This document shows positions 43,925 to 52,257 of a stretch of 64,000 nucleotides of DNA, piece after piece. The stretch's first letter is position 1; the number at the start of each line of letters is the position of its first letter. Below the pieces are notes generated by a model. It searched no databases. It was given only the letters and a program-made list of their open reading frames with translations, and was not told where the DNA came from. The stretch is from assembly GCF_007994225.1 (NCBI RefSeq), contig NZ_VLLL01000006.1, positions 62,001 through 126,000 of the forward strand, read 5' to 3'. Source of the DNA: Stackebrandtia albiflava (GTDB lineage Bacteria; Actinomycetota; Actinomycetes; Mycobacteriales; Micromonosporaceae). The position numbers and the translations under genes are program-made.

Positions 43925-44053
43925 TCAGTGACCGGCCGCCACGGGTTCGCGCTCCTCGGAGCTGCGGCGGGGCTGCGTGGGCCGCGCGGCGGGCGAGGTC
44001 TTGTCGGCCCGGGCGATGCGGTCACGGCGGTGTCGTCCGATGTACTTGGCCAT
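43925..44053 (-). CDS. Small basic protein of 42 residues
   Basis: This frame is short but has a near-perfect ribosome-binding site, AAGGAGGAG, 3-4 bp before ATG 44053. The product starts MAKYIGRHRRDRIARADKTS, continues with Pro/Arg-rich residues and ends PVAAGH. It has 9 Arg and 2 Lys, no Cys and no hydrophobic segment, so it is probably cytosolic and may bind nucleic acid or be disordered. A bidirectional terminator lies just beyond the stop. I do not recognise a family. Confidence 0.65.
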   Translation of the reverse strand: MAKYIGRHRRDRIARADKTSPAARPTQPRRSSEEREPVAAGH

Positions 44054-44226
44054 GTCTCCTCCTTGTTCATGCGCAGATTACCCACGGGGTACGACATTCA
44101 ACCCCCAACAGATCGAACACAGTGGATGAATGGTCGGTGGCCGACCGTGACATGTCCTGACCAGGACCTTCGGGGCGCCATGACGGGGCTCACGATATGG
44201 CGGTCACCACGGCGCCTCCCCGGAGT

Positions 44227-44334
44227 GGGGGGCCGCCACTCCTCCTCCCCATGGCGTCGAGCCTAGGAGCGGCGCGCCCGGGATGTCCAACGGGGACGCG
44301 GCGGGCTGTGGACAACCGGGTGGTTGTGGAAAAC
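44227..44334 (+). repeat. Dispersed intergenic repeat, copy C
   Basis: It starts GGGGGGCCGCCACTCCTCC, then TCCCCATGGCGTCGAGCCTA identical to copy A, and ends with TGTGGACAA (44307-44315) and TGTGGAAAA (44325-44333), 18 bp apart. The rest of 44054-44379 holds no gene that I can support. Confidence 0.75.
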
Positions 44335-44379
44335 GCCCGGACGCGGCGTCGACCGGCGGGAAACCGGGGACGGCACCGC

Positions 44380-44730
44380 TCAGCGGGCGATCAACAGGAC
44401 GAGGTTCAGCAGGGCGAGCAGCCCCAGGGCGATCGAGGGTGTGGCGGCCTTCGTCGGGTCGCCGGCCCGGCGGTGGGCGACGACCGCGCCGATCATCAGC
44501 AGGACCAGTCCGATGGACGCCACGACGGCCAGCCACTCCCACCACAGTCCCACCACCAGCGCGACGGCGGCGGCCGTCTCCAGCCAGCCGATCGCCCGGT
44601 AACCACCGAACGGCACACCCAGGTGTTCCGCCTGGCGGCGCGCCGCGTCCTTGCCCGTCACCTTGGGCAGGCCGGTCGCCAGGAACGCCACGGCCAGCAG
44701 CAGCGACACGATGATGATCACGACCGTCAC
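44380..44730 (-). CDS. DoxX-like four-helix membrane protein
   Basis: A 116-residue protein with four hydrophobic helices: VVIIIVSLLLAVAFLATGLP, YRAIGWLETAAAVALVVGLW, LAVVASIGLVLLMIGAVVA and SIALGLLALLNLVLLIA. The first helix ends with the GLPKVTG motif typical of DoxX-like proteins. The role may be in redox or membrane stress; no partner is evident. GGGGGAGG precedes ATG 44730. Confidence 0.8.
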   Translation of the reverse strand: MTVVIIIVSLLLAVAFLATGLPKVTGKDAARRQAEHLGVPFGGYRAIGWLETAAAVALVVGLWWEWLAVVASIGLVLLMIGAVVAHRRAGDPTKAATPSIALGLLALLNLVLLIAR

Positions 44731-44793
44731 GGCACCTCCCCCGTAGGAGGCCGATCCTATGTGCCGGGTCGGCGCCGCAGGGGCGAATCACGA

Positions 44794-45339
44794 TCAGTGC
44801 CGCGCCGCCAGGCCGTCGAACACCACCCGCAGTACCGCGCGGCACCTGGTGTCGTCCCAGCCGGTGGTCACGGCCGTCTGGCACAGGCCCAGCAGCAGCG
44901 CGAGCACGTCGTCGCCCCCGACGTCGGGGCGTACCGCGCCGGCCGCCTGCGCGCGGGCGAGCAGGCGTTCCACGGTGGCGCGCCAGGCGTCGATCGGTTT
45001 GTGGACCGCCGGCGCCTCCCCGGTCTGCGCCAGCAATGCCATCACCCCGTGCTTCTCCCCCGCCTGGCGGACCAGTTCGGTGAAGAAGTCGTAGAACGCG
45101 GTGGCCGGGTCGCCGTGGGACTCCAGTTCGGTGACGCGGACGGTCAACCGTTCCAGGCTGTCGGTGATGATCGCGTGCAGCAGGTCGGACTTGGTGGGGA
45201 AGTGCCGGAAGACGGTGCCGATGCCGACTCCGGCGCGCCGGGCGATCTGTTCGGTGGTGGCGGCCGCGCCGGCCTCCTGGAACACCGCCTCGGCGGCGGC
45301 GAGGACCCTCGCGCGGTTGCGGCGTGCGTCGGCGCGCAT
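44794..45339 (-). CDS. TetR family transcriptional repressor
   Basis: A 181-residue regulator. The HTH reads AAEAVFQEAGAAATTEQIARR, then AGVGIGTVFRHFPTKSDLL; the C-terminal ligand domain is helical and carries a DVLALLLGLCQ segment. ATG 45339 places the HTH at the usual distance; a GTG at 45384 is open in frame. It is divergent from the SnoaL-like gene, with two matching palindromes between them, so it probably represses that gene and itself. Confidence 0.9.
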   Translation of the reverse strand: MRADARRNRARVLAAAEAVFQEAGAAATTEQIARRAGVGIGTVFRHFPTKSDLLHAIITDSLERLTVRVTELESHGDPATAFYDFFTELVRQAGEKHGVMALLAQTGEAPAVHKPIDAWRATVERLLARAQAAGAVRPDVGGDDVLALLLGLCQTAVTTGWDDTRCRAVLRVVFDGLAARH

Positions 45340-45382
45340 CGGCCGCGACGGTGACGGATCCGGCAAGGCACCCTCCGAGTCA

Positions 45383-45429
45383 ACCGGAGTGGAGACTCCG
45401 TATAGTGGAACCGGAGTGGCCACTCCGGT
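45383..45429. promoter_or_regulatory. Double TetR operator
   Basis: The perfect palindrome ACCGGAGTGGCCACTCCGGT (45410-45429) is repeated imperfectly 27 bp away as ACCGGAGTGGAGACTCCGTA (45383-45402). TATAGT (45401-45406) between them looks like a -10 element for the rightward gene. Confidence 0.78.
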
Positions 45430-45476
45430 AAACAGGCTGTCGGCACAAGTGTGCCCCGCATCGAAACGAGCCACAC

Positions 45477-45902
45477 ATGACGGATCATCCCACCCCGCGC
45501 GAGGTCTTTGAACGCTTCGCCGCCGCCGGCGTCTCCGGAGACGTCACCTCCCAGGCCGACCTCTACACCGAGGACGGCGTCCTCGAATTCCCGCTCGTCG
45601 CCGACCCGGTGCCCCACCGCTTCCAAGGCCGCGCCGCGATCCGCAGGACACTCCAGGCGCTCCGCGACCACGTCACGGACAGCGGCACCGTCGTCGACCC
45701 CGCCGCCACCCGGGTCACCCTCCACGACACCACCGACCCCCGCGTCCTCGTCGCCGAGATCGCGTTGGCCATCACCCTGCCCACCCCCACCGTCGCCCAC
45801 TACGTCCAGGTGTTCACCGTCGAGGCGGGACTCATCCGCAACATGCGCGACTACTTCGGCCCCCACCAGATCGACTTCGTGACCCGGGCACTCCGCGACT
45901 GA
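45477..45902 (+). CDS. SnoaL-like NTF2-fold protein
   Basis: A 141-residue protein: PREVFERFAAAGVSGDVTSQ, ADLYTEDGVLEFPLVADPVP, then FQGRAAIRRTLQALRD and a late YVQVFTVEAGLIRNMRDYFGPHQ. The pattern is that of SnoaL-like ketosteroid-isomerase-fold proteins, which often act on xenobiotics or polyketides. ATG 45477 is 48 bp past the TetR operators. The likely ligand of the repressor is unknown. Confidence 0.82.
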   Translation: MTDHPTPREVFERFAAAGVSGDVTSQADLYTEDGVLEFPLVADPVPHRFQGRAAIRRTLQALRDHVTDSGTVVDPAATRVTLHDTTDPRVLVAEIALAITLPTPTVAHYVQVFTVEAGLIRNMRDYFGPHQIDFVTRALRD

Positions 45903-45989
45903 GCCCGACGTCACCCCCACATCCGACCGGGTAACCTCGTCGCGTCCCGTGGACCCGCCACGGGACGCGACGGCGCCCCTGGAGGACGG

Positions 45990-47180
45990 ATGACGATCGG
46001 CTGGCTCGACTGTGCCGCCGGCGCCAGCGGGGACATGTTCCTCGGCGCCCTCGTCGACTCCGGCGTGCCACTGCCCGTCCTGCAGTCCGCGATCGACGCA
46101 CTCGACGTCGAACCCGTGGAACTGCGGGCGGAACCCGTCACCCGGCACGGACTCGCCGCCGTCCGCGTCCACGTCGACCACCCCGAAAGCCACGTGGACC
46201 GCCGCTACACCGCCATCCGCGACCTCATCGAGACCGCCGAACTGCCCACCCCGGTCAAGGAACACGCCGTCGACGCGTTCACCCGGCTCGGACACGCCGA
46301 GGCCGCCGCCCACCGCGTGCCCCTCGACCGGGTCCACTTCCACGAGGTCGGCGCCCTCGACTCGCTCGCCGACGTCGTCGCCGCCTGCGCCGGACTCCAC
46401 TGGCTCACCGAACACCGGGGCCTGACCACCGTCACCGCCTCCACCGTCACCGTCGGCGGCGGCGTCACCCGCGGCGCCCACGGCGGCATCCCGCTACCCG
46501 CGCCCGCCACGCTCGCCGTCCTGTCCGCGGCCCGGGCACCCGTCACCGGCGACGTCCCGTACGAGGCGTGCACGCCCACCGGAGCCGCGCTCGTCGCCGC
46601 CCACGCCCACGGCTACGGCCCGATGCCGCCCATGGTGGTCGACACCGTCGGCTGCGGAGCCGGCGGCAGGGACCCGGCCGAACGCGCCAACCTGCTGCGC
46701 CTGGTACTCGGGCAGCCGGTGGAGACCACCGCGCCCGCCGAAGCCGTCCTGCTCGCCGCCAACGTCGACGACCTCGATCCGCGGCTGTGGCCCGACGTGC
46801 TGGCCGCCCTCCTGGCGGCCGGTGCCTCCGACGCCTGGCTCACCCCCGTCCTCATGAAGAAGGGCCGCCCCGCGCACACCCTGCAGGTCCTGTGCGCCGA
46901 CCCGGCGGTCCCCGCCGTCACCGCCGCCGTATTCCGGCACACCACCACCATCGGCCTGCGCAGCAGCCGAGTCGGCAAACACACCCTCCCGCGCCGGTTC
47001 GGAGAGGTCTCACTCGACGGGCACACCGTCGCCGTCAAGATCGCCGAACACGACGGCACGGTCGGCAACATCTCCGTCGAACACCGCGACGTCGCCGCCG
47101 CCGCCGAGGCACTCGACCTCCCCGTCAAACACGCGCTGGCCAGGGCCACCGCCCTCGCCTGGGACCGGTACGGCCGATGA
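45990..47180 (+). CDS. larC: Nickel insertion protein LarC
   Basis: A 396-residue CTP-dependent enzyme that inserts nickel into the pincer cofactor of lactate racemase and relatives. It starts MTIGWLDCAAGASGDMFLGA, a near-invariant LarC opening. Further blocks: HFHEVGALDSLADVVAAC, HGGIPLPAPATLAVL, TPTGAALVAAHAHGYGP and a C-terminal KIAEHDGTVGNISVEHRD. It is one continuous reading frame, not split as in Lactobacillus plantarum. GGAGGACG precedes the ATG. The stop overlaps the next gene (ATGA). Confidence 0.95.
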   Translation: MTIGWLDCAAGASGDMFLGALVDSGVPLPVLQSAIDALDVEPVELRAEPVTRHGLAAVRVHVDHPESHVDRRYTAIRDLIETAELPTPVKEHAVDAFTRLGHAEAAAHRVPLDRVHFHEVGALDSLADVVAACAGLHWLTEHRGLTTVTASTVTVGGGVTRGAHGGIPLPAPATLAVLSAARAPVTGDVPYEACTPTGAALVAAHAHGYGPMPPMVVDTVGCGAGGRDPAERANLLRLVLGQPVETTAPAEAVLLAANVDDLDPRLWPDVLAALLAAGASDAWLTPVLMKKGRPAHTLQVLCADPAVPAVTAAVFRHTTTIGLRSSRVGKHTLPRRFGEVSLDGHTVAVKIAEHDGTVGNISVEHRDVAAAAEALDLPVKHALARATALAWDRYGR

Positions 47181-47767
47181 ACGACCTCCTCCCGCTGCTG
47201 GCCACCTTCGGCCTCATCTTCATCGCGGAACTCCCCGACAAGACGATGATGGCGACGCTGGTCCTGTCGAGCCGGTACCGGGCGGTGCCCGTCCTCGTCG
47301 GGGTCGGCGCCGCCTTCGTCCTCCAGTCGGCGATCGCCGTCGCGGCGGGCGGCCTGCTCACCCTCCTGCCGGACTGGATCGTGCTGGCGATCGTGGCGAT
47401 CCTGTTCGCCGTCGGCGCCGTCCTGATGTTCCGGGAGAGCCTCTCCGACGACGACGATCCCACCGAGGACGACCGGCGGCGACAGACCCGTTTCTGGCCG
47501 ACCGTGTTCACCAGCTTCGGCGTCCTGTTCGCCGCCGAATGGGGCGACGCGTCCCAGCTCGCCACCGCCGCCCTGTCGGCCCACTACGAAGCACCCGTCC
47601 TGGTGTTCGCGGGCGCGGCGCTGGCGCTCATCGCGGTCGCCTCGCTCGCGGTCGTGCTGGGGCGGCTGGTCGTGCGCTACGTGCCGTTGAAGTGGATCCA
47701 ACGCGGTGCCGCCGTCCTGTTCGCGGGCTTCGCGATCGTCGCGCTCGTGGAGCTGCTCACCCGGTGA
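47177..47767 (+). CDS. TMEM165/GDT1 family cation transporter
   Basis: A 196-residue membrane protein with six helices in two similar halves. The two family motifs are FIAELPDKTMMATLVL and FAAEWGDASQLATAAL (E-x-G/P-D-x-S/T), which bind the cation. A charged loop with DDDDPTEDDRRR separates the halves. UPF0016 members export Mn or exchange Ca/Mn with protons. The ATGA overlap with larC suggests that the two are made together. Confidence 0.9.
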   Translation: MNDLLPLLATFGLIFIAELPDKTMMATLVLSSRYRAVPVLVGVGAAFVLQSAIAVAAGGLLTLLPDWIVLAIVAILFAVGAVLMFRESLSDDDDPTEDDRRRQTRFWPTVFTSFGVLFAAEWGDASQLATAALSAHYEAPVLVFAGAALALIAVASLAVVLGRLVVRYVPLKWIQRGAAVLFAGFAIVALVELLTR

Positions 47768-47787
47768 AACGGTTACGCTGGGCCGGT

Positions 47788-48606
47788 ATGTACGTCTTCC
47801 GGCGACCCGGCACACCGGCCCTGCGGCCGTTCGTGGCGGCGCTGTGGTGGCTGACGGCGCCTCCCCGGAAGGGATTCGACCGGGTCACCCCCGACGGCGC
47901 CGCGGCCCTCTACATCGACCTGGCCGAGACCGGCATCCGCACCTACCACCCCGACGGACGGGTCAGTGAATCGGTGACCGCCGCCGCCGTGCAGGGCGCC
48001 GGGACCCGGCCCGTCGTCATCGCCCCCGGAGAACTGACCCGGCACGTCGGTGTCGCGTTCCACCCCGGCGGCGCGTACCCGTTCCTGCCGGAACTGCCGC
48101 CCGCCGACACACTGCTCCCCGCCGCCGAACTGTGGCCCGGCGCGAACGCGTTGACCGACCGGTTGCGGCACATCGACGACCCGGACCGGGCACTCGACAC
48201 CCTGGAGACATTCCTGACCGCCCGGCTGCACCGCCGGCCGGCCCGGGCACTGCCGCAGGTGATGACGGCGCTCGCCGACGGCGTACCGGTCCCCGAGGTG
48301 GCGGCCCGGTTCGGCATGACCCGGAAACGGTTCGCCGCCGCGTTCCAGGCACAGGTCGGCGTGTCCCCGAAACGGTACGGGCGCCTGCGGCGATTCCGGC
48401 GGGTGTTCGACGCCACCGTGAACGTGCCGGGACCCGACTGGGCGCGGCTCGCCGCCGTCCACGGCTTCCACGACCAGGCCCACCTGATCCACGAGTACCG
48501 GTCGTTCACCGGGACCACACCCGGCAGGTACCGGCCGCGATCGCCGCGCGAACCGAACCATTCGCCGTTTTCTACAATCCCCGGCGGCGCGACTGCGGCA
48601 AGCTGA
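47788..48606 (+). CDS. AraC family transcriptional regulator (DUF6597-type)
   Basis: A 272-residue regulator. The N-terminal part (RPGTPALRPFVAALWWLTAP, then VTPDGAAALYIDLAE) matches DUF6597-like AraC proteins. The C-terminal double HTH has EVAARFGMTRKRFAAAFQAQ, VGVSPKRYGRLRRFRRVFD and FHDQAHLIHEYRSFTGTTPG. ATG 47788 has TACGCT 14 bp upstream and no ribosome-binding site. It ends 4 bp before the VOC gene and probably controls it. Confidence 0.88.
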   Translation: MYVFRRPGTPALRPFVAALWWLTAPPRKGFDRVTPDGAAALYIDLAETGIRTYHPDGRVSESVTAAAVQGAGTRPVVIAPGELTRHVGVAFHPGGAYPFLPELPPADTLLPAAELWPGANALTDRLRHIDDPDRALDTLETFLTARLHRRPARALPQVMTALADGVPVPEVAARFGMTRKRFAAAFQAQVGVSPKRYGRLRRFRRVFDATVNVPGPDWARLAAVHGFHDQAHLIHEYRSFTGTTPGRYRPRSPREPNHSPFSTIPGGATAAS

Positions 48607-48610
48607 AGCC

Positions 48611-49057
48611 ATGACCGGATTCCACGTGATCAAGCTGCAACCCCGACTGGTGGTGTCGGGCGCCGACGCCGCCATCGACTTCTACGGCCGGGCGCTCGGG
48701 GCGACGCTCACCGAGCGGTACACCACCCCGCAGGGCAAGGTCGTCCACGCCGAGATCGCCGTGGGGGACTTCACCGTCGCGATCAAGGACGAGGGCGACG
48801 GCGACCCGGCACCCCGGGACGGCGGAGTCCCGGTGATCATGTCGCTCCGCGTGACCGACGTCGACGCGGCGGCGGCGGCCTTCGACGCGGCCGGTGGCAC
48901 CGTCATCTACCCCGTGAGCGACTGGCCGCACGGCGAACGCGGCGGCAGGTTCGCCGACCCGTTCGGGCACCAGTGGATGCTCACCCAGGTGATCGCGGAC
49001 ATGTCGCCCGAGGAGATCCAGCGCGTCACCGACGAGATGTTCTCGCGGGACGACTGA
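48611..49057 (+). CDS. VOC superfamily (PhnB/glyoxalase-like) protein
   Basis: A 148-residue member of the vicinal oxygen chelate fold, close to the PhnB type: LQPRLVVSGADAAIDFYGRA, HAEIAVGDFTVAIKDEG, VPVIMSLRVTDVDAAAAAFD and RFADPFGHQWMLTQV. The usual metal ligands are partly present (His in VHAEI, Glu replaced late). AraC-VOC pairs are common in actinobacteria; the substrate is unknown. ATG 48611 lies 4 bp after the regulator stop. Confidence 0.88.
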   Translation: MTGFHVIKLQPRLVVSGADAAIDFYGRALGATLTERYTTPQGKVVHAEIAVGDFTVAIKDEGDGDPAPRDGGVPVIMSLRVTDVDAAAAAFDAAGGTVIYPVSDWPHGERGGRFADPFGHQWMLTQVIADMSPEEIQRVTDEMFSRDD

Positions 49058-49064
49058 CGGCGAC

Positions 49065-49760
49065 TCACCGGGGAGGCGTGGGCGGCCAGTGGGTGGCCTC
49101 GGCGGTCTCGGGCACCGGCGGGTTCGGGCGGCCCGGCCGGGGCGGCGCCCACGGGCTGTCCATCGGGACGGACGTCACCGGGTGGTCGGCGTCGGGAGCC
49201 GGAGGACCGTAACGCGGCGGTGGCGGCCCGAACCGGGGCGGGGGTGGCGGCCGCAGCCGCGCGAAGTACTGGTTCACGGGTGTCAACGCGATCAGGATGA
49301 TCGCCACGACCAGTGCGACACAGGCCCCGACCCCGGCGATGACACCGGTGTCGAACAGCCACCGCCAGGCACTGCCCGCACCGTCGTCCCCGTCGGTGCC
49401 GTAGAGGGTCAGGAGCAGCACCGTGCCGTACATGCCGCACGGCAGGTGCCAGCCGAGCAGGACTCCGCCGGTCGACCACACGACGACCCGGCCGGCGGGT
49501 CTCCCGGCACGCAGCATGACCGCCCCGGTGGCGAGTCCGCCGGCGAGCAGGAACGGGAACGCCAGGATCACCGCGAATCCGGCTCCGGCCCGCGCGATGT
49601 CCTCACCGGAGGCGTGGACGGCACCGTCACCGGTGAGCGCGAAGTACGACCACAGCAGACAGACGCAGTGCAGTACGGTGGCCGCCGCCGCACCGATCGC
49701 GGTCCACTGACCCGCGACGAGCTGGCGCGGTCTCTCGGCGGGATCGGGGCGACTCGTCAT
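49065..49760 (-). CDS. Four-TM membrane protein with a Pro-rich tail
   Basis: A 231-residue unassigned membrane protein. Hydrophobic segments: WTAIGAAAATVLHCVCLLWS, FAVILAFPFLLAGGLATGAV, VVWSTGGVLLGWHLPCGMYG and TGVIAGVGACVALVVAIILI. The C-terminal 60 residues are Pro/Arg-rich (PPPPPRFGPPPPRYGPPAP) and cytoplasmic. The start is ATG 49760, preceded by TAGGCT 13 bp upstream, consistent with a leaderless mRNA. No function can be inferred. Confidence 0.78.
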   Translation of the reverse strand: MTSRPDPAERPRQLVAGQWTAIGAAAATVLHCVCLLWSYFALTGDGAVHASGEDIARAGAGFAVILAFPFLLAGGLATGAVMLRAGRPAGRVVVWSTGGVLLGWHLPCGMYGTVLLLTLYGTDGDDGAGSAWRWLFDTGVIAGVGACVALVVAIILIALTPVNQYFARLRPPPPPRFGPPPPRYGPPAPDADHPVTSVPMDSPWAPPRPGRPNPPVPETAEATHWPPTPPR

Positions 49761-49815
49761 GCCGGACAGCCTAGCGATCGGCGGCATCCCGGTTCACCGG
49801 ACGCCGCAGCTCGGT

Positions 49816-50781
49816 CTATTGAGGACGGCGCGTCCGTTCGGGTCGATCCGCGAACCAGTGCGCCGACTGACCGTGCCCACGGGTCCAGGCCAGTGGTGCA
49901 CCGTCCAGGGCCAGGACGTTGTGGTGGCCGGGACCGGGCGGTTCCGGCAGCGAACCGTACGGCAGCACCGTGGGTGCCTCGTTGGCGATCCAGTGACCCG
50001 GGAGCGCGCGGACGGTCTCGGTGAACGCCGCCCGGCCCTCGGGTGGGACCAGGTGCAGTACGGCGGTGTGGAACACCACGAGGGTGGCGCCCGAGGGGGC
50101 CTCGGCGGCCAGCGCCGCGAGGTCGCGGCTGAGGTCGCCGCGCACCAGTAGCGGCGGTTCGGCGGCGGCGATCGCCGCCGCGGCCCGGAGTCGCTCCCTG
50201 CGGTGCGCGTGCTCCGGCCAGATGAGGGCGTCGAGCCAGGCGAGGTCGTCGGGGTCGGTGACGTCCAACGGGTTCAGTTCGAGGCCGGCGCGCCACACCA
50301 CCTCGGGCAGCCGGTCGGGAACCGCGACACCGGTCAGCTCGCAGTCCAGGACGGGCGTGCCGGTGCCGCGCAGTCGTTCCCCGTAGCGGTAGCCGTATCG
50401 GTCCGGGTACAGGCACAGTCCGGCCGAGGCGCCCACCTCCAGTAGCGCCAACGGTTGCGGAAGGGACGCCAGGACGGGGAGCAGCACGGCGCAGCGACCG
50501 GGTTCGTTGGTCTGGGTGATCCGGTTGCGGATCTCGGTGGAGACGCGGGTCCAGTGTTCCCGTACGTACTCGCCGAACCGTGCGGTGTCGTCCACGGGGC
50601 CGCCGAGCAGCCGGACGACGCCGAACAGCAGGTTGGGTTGCCGCTTCTCGCGCGGCAGCGTGGCCAGCAGGCTCAACAGCCCGGGGTCCTCGGCGACGGC
50701 GAGTGCGAGTCGTTCGTATGTGGGCGAGACGCCTCGGGCCTCGTCGAGGCCGAAGCGGACGTACCTCTCGGCAAGCGACAT
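49816..50781 (-). CDS. DUF2332 family protein
   Basis: A 321-residue protein with the DUF2332 pattern: SLAERYVRFGLDEARGVSPT, YERLALAVAEDPGLLSLLA, RQPNLLFGVVRLLGG, LLEVGASAGLCLYPDRYGYRYG and LVVFHTAVLHLVPPEGRAAF. The LLEVGASAG block resembles a nucleotide-binding methyltransferase motif, but activity is unproven. ATG 50781 has GCCGAGAGG nearby. A repeat half-unit lies upstream. Confidence 0.85.
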   Translation of the reverse strand: MSLAERYVRFGLDEARGVSPTYERLALAVAEDPGLLSLLATLPREKRQPNLLFGVVRLLGGPVDDTARFGEYVREHWTRVSTEIRNRITQTNEPGRCAVLLPVLASLPQPLALLEVGASAGLCLYPDRYGYRYGERLRGTGTPVLDCELTGVAVPDRLPEVVWRAGLELNPLDVTDPDDLAWLDALIWPEHAHRRERLRAAAAIAAAEPPLLVRGDLSRDLAALAAEAPSGATLVVFHTAVLHLVPPEGRAAFTETVRALPGHWIANEAPTVLPYGSLPEPPGPGHHNVLALDGAPLAWTRGHGQSAHWFADRPERTRRPQ

Positions 50782-50854
50782 GGCGTCATGCTGGCACGCC
50801 CGGCGGGCGGGAGGTGGCGTCTGTGGTGCTTCTCATCGGCGGGTATCGGTGTGG

Positions 50855-50881
50855 TTTTCCACAATCCCCGGGTTATCCACA
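50855..50881 (-). repeat. Dispersed repeat, box-pair half (copy D)
   Basis: On the minus strand it reads TGTGGATAA (50873-50881) and TGTGGAAAA (50855-50863), 18 bp apart as in copies B and C. No GGCCGCCACTCCTCC end follows at the expected distance; a matching end lies 1.4 kb away at 52258. Confidence 0.6.
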
Positions 50882-51063
50882 AGCCACCGTTCCGCGACTC
50901 GACACCCCGTGACCCGCCAACATCATATGGCGGAGAGGAACCGTCGATGAAGACGACGCTGCACCTTACGCCCGCCCACCGGCGCAATGCACCATCTTCC
51001 TGCTTTCGTTATGGAGAACGTGGCAGCGGTGCGAGCATGCAGGATGGCATTGTGCAATGTGAC

Positions 51064-52158
51064 TCATACCGATTTCGGAACCGGCGCTACGACGGTGGAA
51101 ACCTCAACCTGGCCATCCCGAGTCTTAACGAGGTCGGCCGATCGCTCGCTTGTTGCGAGCAAGTGTGGCTGTGCGAAGTCCTCCAGTGCGGCTACAACGT
51201 CAAGTACGGGATATTCCCGACGATCGGCCAAGTAGCGGGCGACCTGCCGTAGCGCTGGCTGCGGCAGGTTGACCTCCTTCGGGACGTTTGCGTCGGCCTT
51301 GAGGAAGGACCGGATTACCTGCCAACCACTGTAAAACACTTCCATGAAGTCACCGTCATGCTTGAGCGGACAGACGATCATGTTTTTGGAATCGTCTTTG
51401 TATGGGAGATCCGACGCGCCTTGTTTGCTCGGCACGATTCCGACCCGCAGCCCTCGTGCGGATTCTAGCTGTGAAGGATTGATCTTTACCGACGTCCCAA
51501 CCCATTTGTCTAGATCAGACATTCCAAGGAATAGGTCTGCCTTCCAAAGGCCGGCAATGCTTTGCGGTAGATTGGGCGGATTCTTTCTCTTGCGAAAGGC
51601 GTCAGCGACGTTACGTAGATGCTTTTTGAGCTTTACGGGACGGCCCTGGGTTCCATACATGAGTTGAGAATCAGCTGTGAGGAGGGCTAGCGACGTGTCA
51701 ACCAGTTGGTTCACTCCTGCCTTTTCTGCCGCAAACAGCATGGATGAAGGAGCTTCACCAGGTAGCTTACAGTGCTTTGCAAGGGCATCATGAACCCTTT
51801 CCAGCACCATGGGGTCCTTGTGGAGTACAGCACTGTGGACTGCGTACTCAAAGCAGATACCGCAGTCCCCATCGCCTTCCCGGTATACCCTCGGTAGCAT
51901 TTTTAGCTTCAGTTTCTCGTGCCCGCCTGCCTCGTTGACGATGTCCGCTTTTTGGGCAAGCAACAGCCCGGTTAGGATCGGTCGCACAACGGAAGTAATC
52001 GCGGAAACCTCGTCAGCGACGGGACTCTGCTGGGTTTCAAGCCTTAGGCTCAAATGATCCACGTTGGCTCTCCGATTGAAGTTGGAATCTTGACTAGGTG
52101 AGGGTCTGACTGTCACCGCTTCCACAACGGCTAGGTCGTACCCGCTGTAGTAGACCAA
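51064..52158 (-). CDS. Unrecognised protein in a GC-poor island
   Basis: A 364-residue protein of no family that I recognise. Base and codon use differ sharply from all neighbours: many AT-ending codons and a much lower GC. Features: about 30 residues of variable N-terminus, then HLSLRLETQQSPVADEVSAI, LKLKMLPRVYREGDGDCGIC with CGIC, FEYAVHSAVLHKDPMVLERV, a Lys-rich central part (KLKKHLRNVADAFRKRKNPP) and SKNMIVCPLKHDGDFMEVFY. It has no signal peptide or membrane segment, so it is likely cytosolic. The start is weak: TTG 52158, with an in-frame stop at 52201. A CATATAGAAC upstream may be its promoter. Confidence 0.7.
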   Translation of the reverse strand: MVYYSGYDLAVVEAVTVRPSPSQDSNFNRRANVDHLSLRLETQQSPVADEVSAITSVVRPILTGLLLAQKADIVNEAGGHEKLKLKMLPRVYREGDGDCGICFEYAVHSAVLHKDPMVLERVHDALAKHCKLPGEAPSSMLFAAEKAGVNQLVDTSLALLTADSQLMYGTQGRPVKLKKHLRNVADAFRKRKNPPNLPQSIAGLWKADLFLGMSDLDKWVGTSVKINPSQLESARGLRVGIVPSKQGASDLPYKDDSKNMIVCPLKHDGDFMEVFYSGWQVIRSFLKADANVPKEVNLPQPALRQVARYLADRREYPVLDVVAALEDFAQPHLLATSERSADLVKTRDGQVEVSTVVAPVPKSV

Positions 52159-52257
52159 GGCATGGACGCTAGGCGGATCGACCCAGCGTGCTCGTTCGTT
52201 CTATATGTACACGTGCGTTGCTGTGCTCCAATGAGCGGGATCACCACAACTGGTATC

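Noticed and set aside
50947-51252. 101-codon frame starting MKTTLHLTPAHRR on the plus strand, with AGAGGAA upstream
   Set aside because: The ribosome-binding site is tempting, but two thirds of the frame is antisense to the island gene and no motif is visible. It is kept only as a remote possibility.
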